Position numbers and translations under genes: made by a program
Shown here: in pieces, positions 13,312 to 14,509 of the stretch
Layout: each line of letters starts with the position of its first letter
How positions within the stretch are numbered: the stretch's first letter is position 1
Notes under the pieces: generated by a model
What the model saw: the letters and a program-made list of their open reading frames with translations, nothing else
Told to the model about the DNA's origin: nothing
Databases searched by the model: none
From: HRBIN12 sp964640965
GTDB lineage: Bacteria > Actinomycetota > UBA4738 > HRBIN12
Direction of reading: 5' to 3'
NCBI GenBank assembly: GCA_964640965.1
Contig: CAZXJB010000070.1
Span: 1 to 14,509 of the forward strand
DNA length: 14,509 nucleotides

Positions 13312-13773
13312 GTGAGCATGCTGCCACCGCCGCCCAGCGCCTTCCCCCCGCAGGAGGGCCGGCCGCTGCGGATCAGCCACTCCGGCGAGCGGTACCTGCT
13401 GGGCTACGGTCGGGACTTCTTCGGGATCTGGGAGCGGGCGCGGCCCGAGGAACCGATCCGACGGTTCCCGCGCACCGACGAGGGATGGCGCGAGGCCTGG
13501 ACCGCGTACGTCGCGATCGAGGCGCATCCCGCCGCGGTCGGCGTGTCGGCGGCTCCCGGGGCGTCGACCGCAGGGACGCCCGCCCCGGGCCCGAGGCGGG
13601 TGAGCGGCGCGTGGTGGCTCCTCCCGATCCTGCTCGGCTGGATCGGGGGCCTCATCGCGTACTTCGTGAACCGCGAGACCGACCCGGCCACCGCCCGGGC
13701 CATGCTCCTCGTCGGGATCGGGCTCAGCGTGCTCGGCGTGATCCTCCTCGCCTCGCTCCCGACCACGCGCTGA
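13312..13773 (+). CDS. Two-TM protein with N-terminal soluble domain, function unknown
   Basis: A 153-residue protein. The N-terminal domain (about 18-70) reads ISHSGERYLLGYGRDFFGIW, then RFPRTDEGWREAW, a compact aromatic-rich module that looks conserved but that I cannot name. A Pro/Ala/Gly linker (71-97) joins two hydrophobic segments (about 100-118 and 128-148) flanking IAYFVNRETDPATARAML. That hairpin, with its charged NRxxDPxxAR loop, recurs from memory in small prokaryotic membrane proteins with variable N-terminal domains. The soluble domain is presumably cytoplasmic. The GTG start follows a TAGCAT box by 7 nt, implying a leaderless mRNA; a second in-frame ATG at 13318 is possible. Its 3' end overlaps the opposing gene by 50 bp. 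Confidence 0.78.
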   Translation: MSMLPPPPSAFPPQEGRPLRISHSGERYLLGYGRDFFGIWERARPEEPIRRFPRTDEGWREAWTAYVAIEAHPAAVGVSAAPGASTAGTPAPGPRRVSGAWWLLPILLGWIGGLIAYFVNRETDPATARAMLLVGIGLSVLGVILLASLPTTR

Positions 13774-14509
13774 GCGCCCCGCCGAGCGCCCCGCCGGCCA
13801 CCCCCCACCCGAGCGCGAGCGCGGTCCCGCTCGCGAGCTCCGGCCCGATGCGCACCGAGCGCACCTGGGGCGGGCCGGCCCCCGTCCGGACGACAGCCGA
13901 GGCCGACACCGACGAGGCCCAACCGAGGACCAGGACGAGCACCGCGAACACCGCGCCGGCGAGGATCGCGGCGGGGAGCGGCCGCAGGGGCTCCGCACGC
14001 GCCGCCCGCACGCCCCCGAGCACGGTCGCGGCGGCGGGGGCCAGCAGGAAGGCGAAGACGGGCCAGGGGGCCGTGCCGAAGCGCGTCGGCGGGCCGGCCC
14101 CGACGCCGGGCGGCCGGAGCCAGACCGGCAGGCGGAGCGAGCGCGGGAAGCGCCCGTAGCACAGGAACGGGAACGGCTCACCCTCGCTCGGGACCGCGGC
14201 GAGGCAGCCCCCCATGGCGGGCACGAGGGTCCACGTCGCCTCGTTCGGCAGGACCGCGACGTGGTGGGCGAGCGCGAGCGCCCCCGCCGAGGGTCGGGCG
14301 AGCACGGCCCGCAGGTAGCGCCCGGTGGTCGGCGTGAGCAGCGCCTCCGGCCCGTCGGGCCGCACGACCCCGGCGACGAACAGCCCGGCGAGCGCGAGGC
14401 CGAGCCCCGCGGTCAGCATCGTCCACCCGCCGAGCGCGGCCGCCCGCGGCACCCCGCTCGTCCCCGCCGACCACCAGCCCCCGAGCGCCCCCACGGCGGC
14501 GGCGAGCCC
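13724..14509 (-). CDS. Multi-pass membrane protein, partial (5' end beyond window)
   Basis: The frame is open to the window edge, so the 261 residues seen are a C-terminal part; the GTG at 14494 is probably internal because it falls within a hydrophobic stretch (GLAAAVGALGGWWSAG). Further hydrophobic segments lie at about 25-48, 146-166, 177-198 and 224-245 of the visible part. VLPNEATWTLVPAMGGC, FPFLCYGRFP and GPELASGTALALGWGVAGGALGGAL look constrained, not random. I recall similar Leu-Pro-Asn and terminal Trp-Gly-x-x-Gly-Gly segments in uncharacterised actinobacterial membrane proteins but cannot name a family. The TGA (complement of 13724-13726) lies inside the 3' end of the opposing gene. 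Function unknown. Confidence 0.68.
   Translation of the reverse strand, partial: GLAAAVGALGGWWSAGTSGVPRAAALGGWTMLTAGLGLALAGLFVAGVVRPDGPEALLTPTTGRYLRAVLARPSAGALALAHHVAVLPNEATWTLVPAMGGCLAAVPSEGEPFPFLCYGRFPRSLRLPVWLRPPGVGAGPPTRFGTAPWPVFAFLLAPAAATVLGGVRAARAEPLRPLPAAILAGAVFAVLVLVLGWASSVSASAVVRTGAGPPQVRSVRIGPELASGTALALGWGVAGGALGGALSAWSGARRGGSRRAR

Noticed and set aside
1..14509. CRISPR arrays, tRNA or rRNA genes, insertion sequences, prophage or defence genes
   Set aside because: I saw no regularly spaced repeats, tRNA-like cloverleaf, transposase or integrase motif, or toxin-antitoxin pair. Every long coding stretch is explained by the listed genes.

Overview
The window is very GC-rich (by eye about 70% or more) and densely packed on both strands. 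It reads as chromosomal housekeeping DNA from an actinobacterium (Actinomycetota), probably outside the well-studied genera. The reasons are the GC content, a DUF1918 gene, GTG starts, TANNNT -10 boxes with several apparently leaderless genes, and small B-box and membrane proteins of actinobacterial style. This placement is inference; the window holds no rRNA or other phylogenetic marker.

Layout. 1-246 is the 3' end of a flavoprotein gene, most likely nadB. 384-3716 is a complete sdhCDAB operon with every junction overlapping (TGATG, ATGA, TGATG). 3806-4006 encodes a DUF1918 protein, followed by a hairpin. On the minus strand, 6656 down to 4049 carries mdh, the two subunits of a class I [4Fe-4S] fumarase, and a 53-residue Cys-rich ORF that starts 2 nt after the fumarase stop. 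Citrate synthase (6878-7993) is divergent from mdh across 221 bp. The first half is therefore a TCA-cycle island: citrate synthase, succinate dehydrogenase, fumarase and malate dehydrogenase.

The second half is one-carbon and purine metabolism, all on the minus strand: folD-metF (GTGA overlap) and purN-purH (ATGA overlap). FolD makes the 10-formyl-THF used by PurN and PurH, and MetF draws on the same folate pool. Hairpins and promoters separate the two units. The right end (12108-14509) holds four uncharacterised membrane proteins: a B-box zinc-finger/4-TM protein, a 4-TM protein, a soluble-domain/2-TM protein, and a larger one on the minus strand that runs off the window edge.

The clearest non-coding signal is a set of TANNNT boxes 6-8 nt upstream of the start codons of folD, purN and the genes at 12108 and 13312. 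This is the signature of leaderless transcription. purN also has a near-ideal -35 (TTGACG, 17-bp spacer). Genes with proper Shine-Dalgarno sequences (sdhC, DUF1918, fumarase alpha, mdh, gltA, 12774) have their -10-like boxes further upstream.

I see no mobile element, CRISPR array, tRNA, rRNA or defence system. I found no convincing new system. The best leads are the small Cys-rich ORF behind the fumarase, the leaderless-gene set, the unknown membrane genes, and the palindrome and tandem repeat in the mdh/gltA divergent region.
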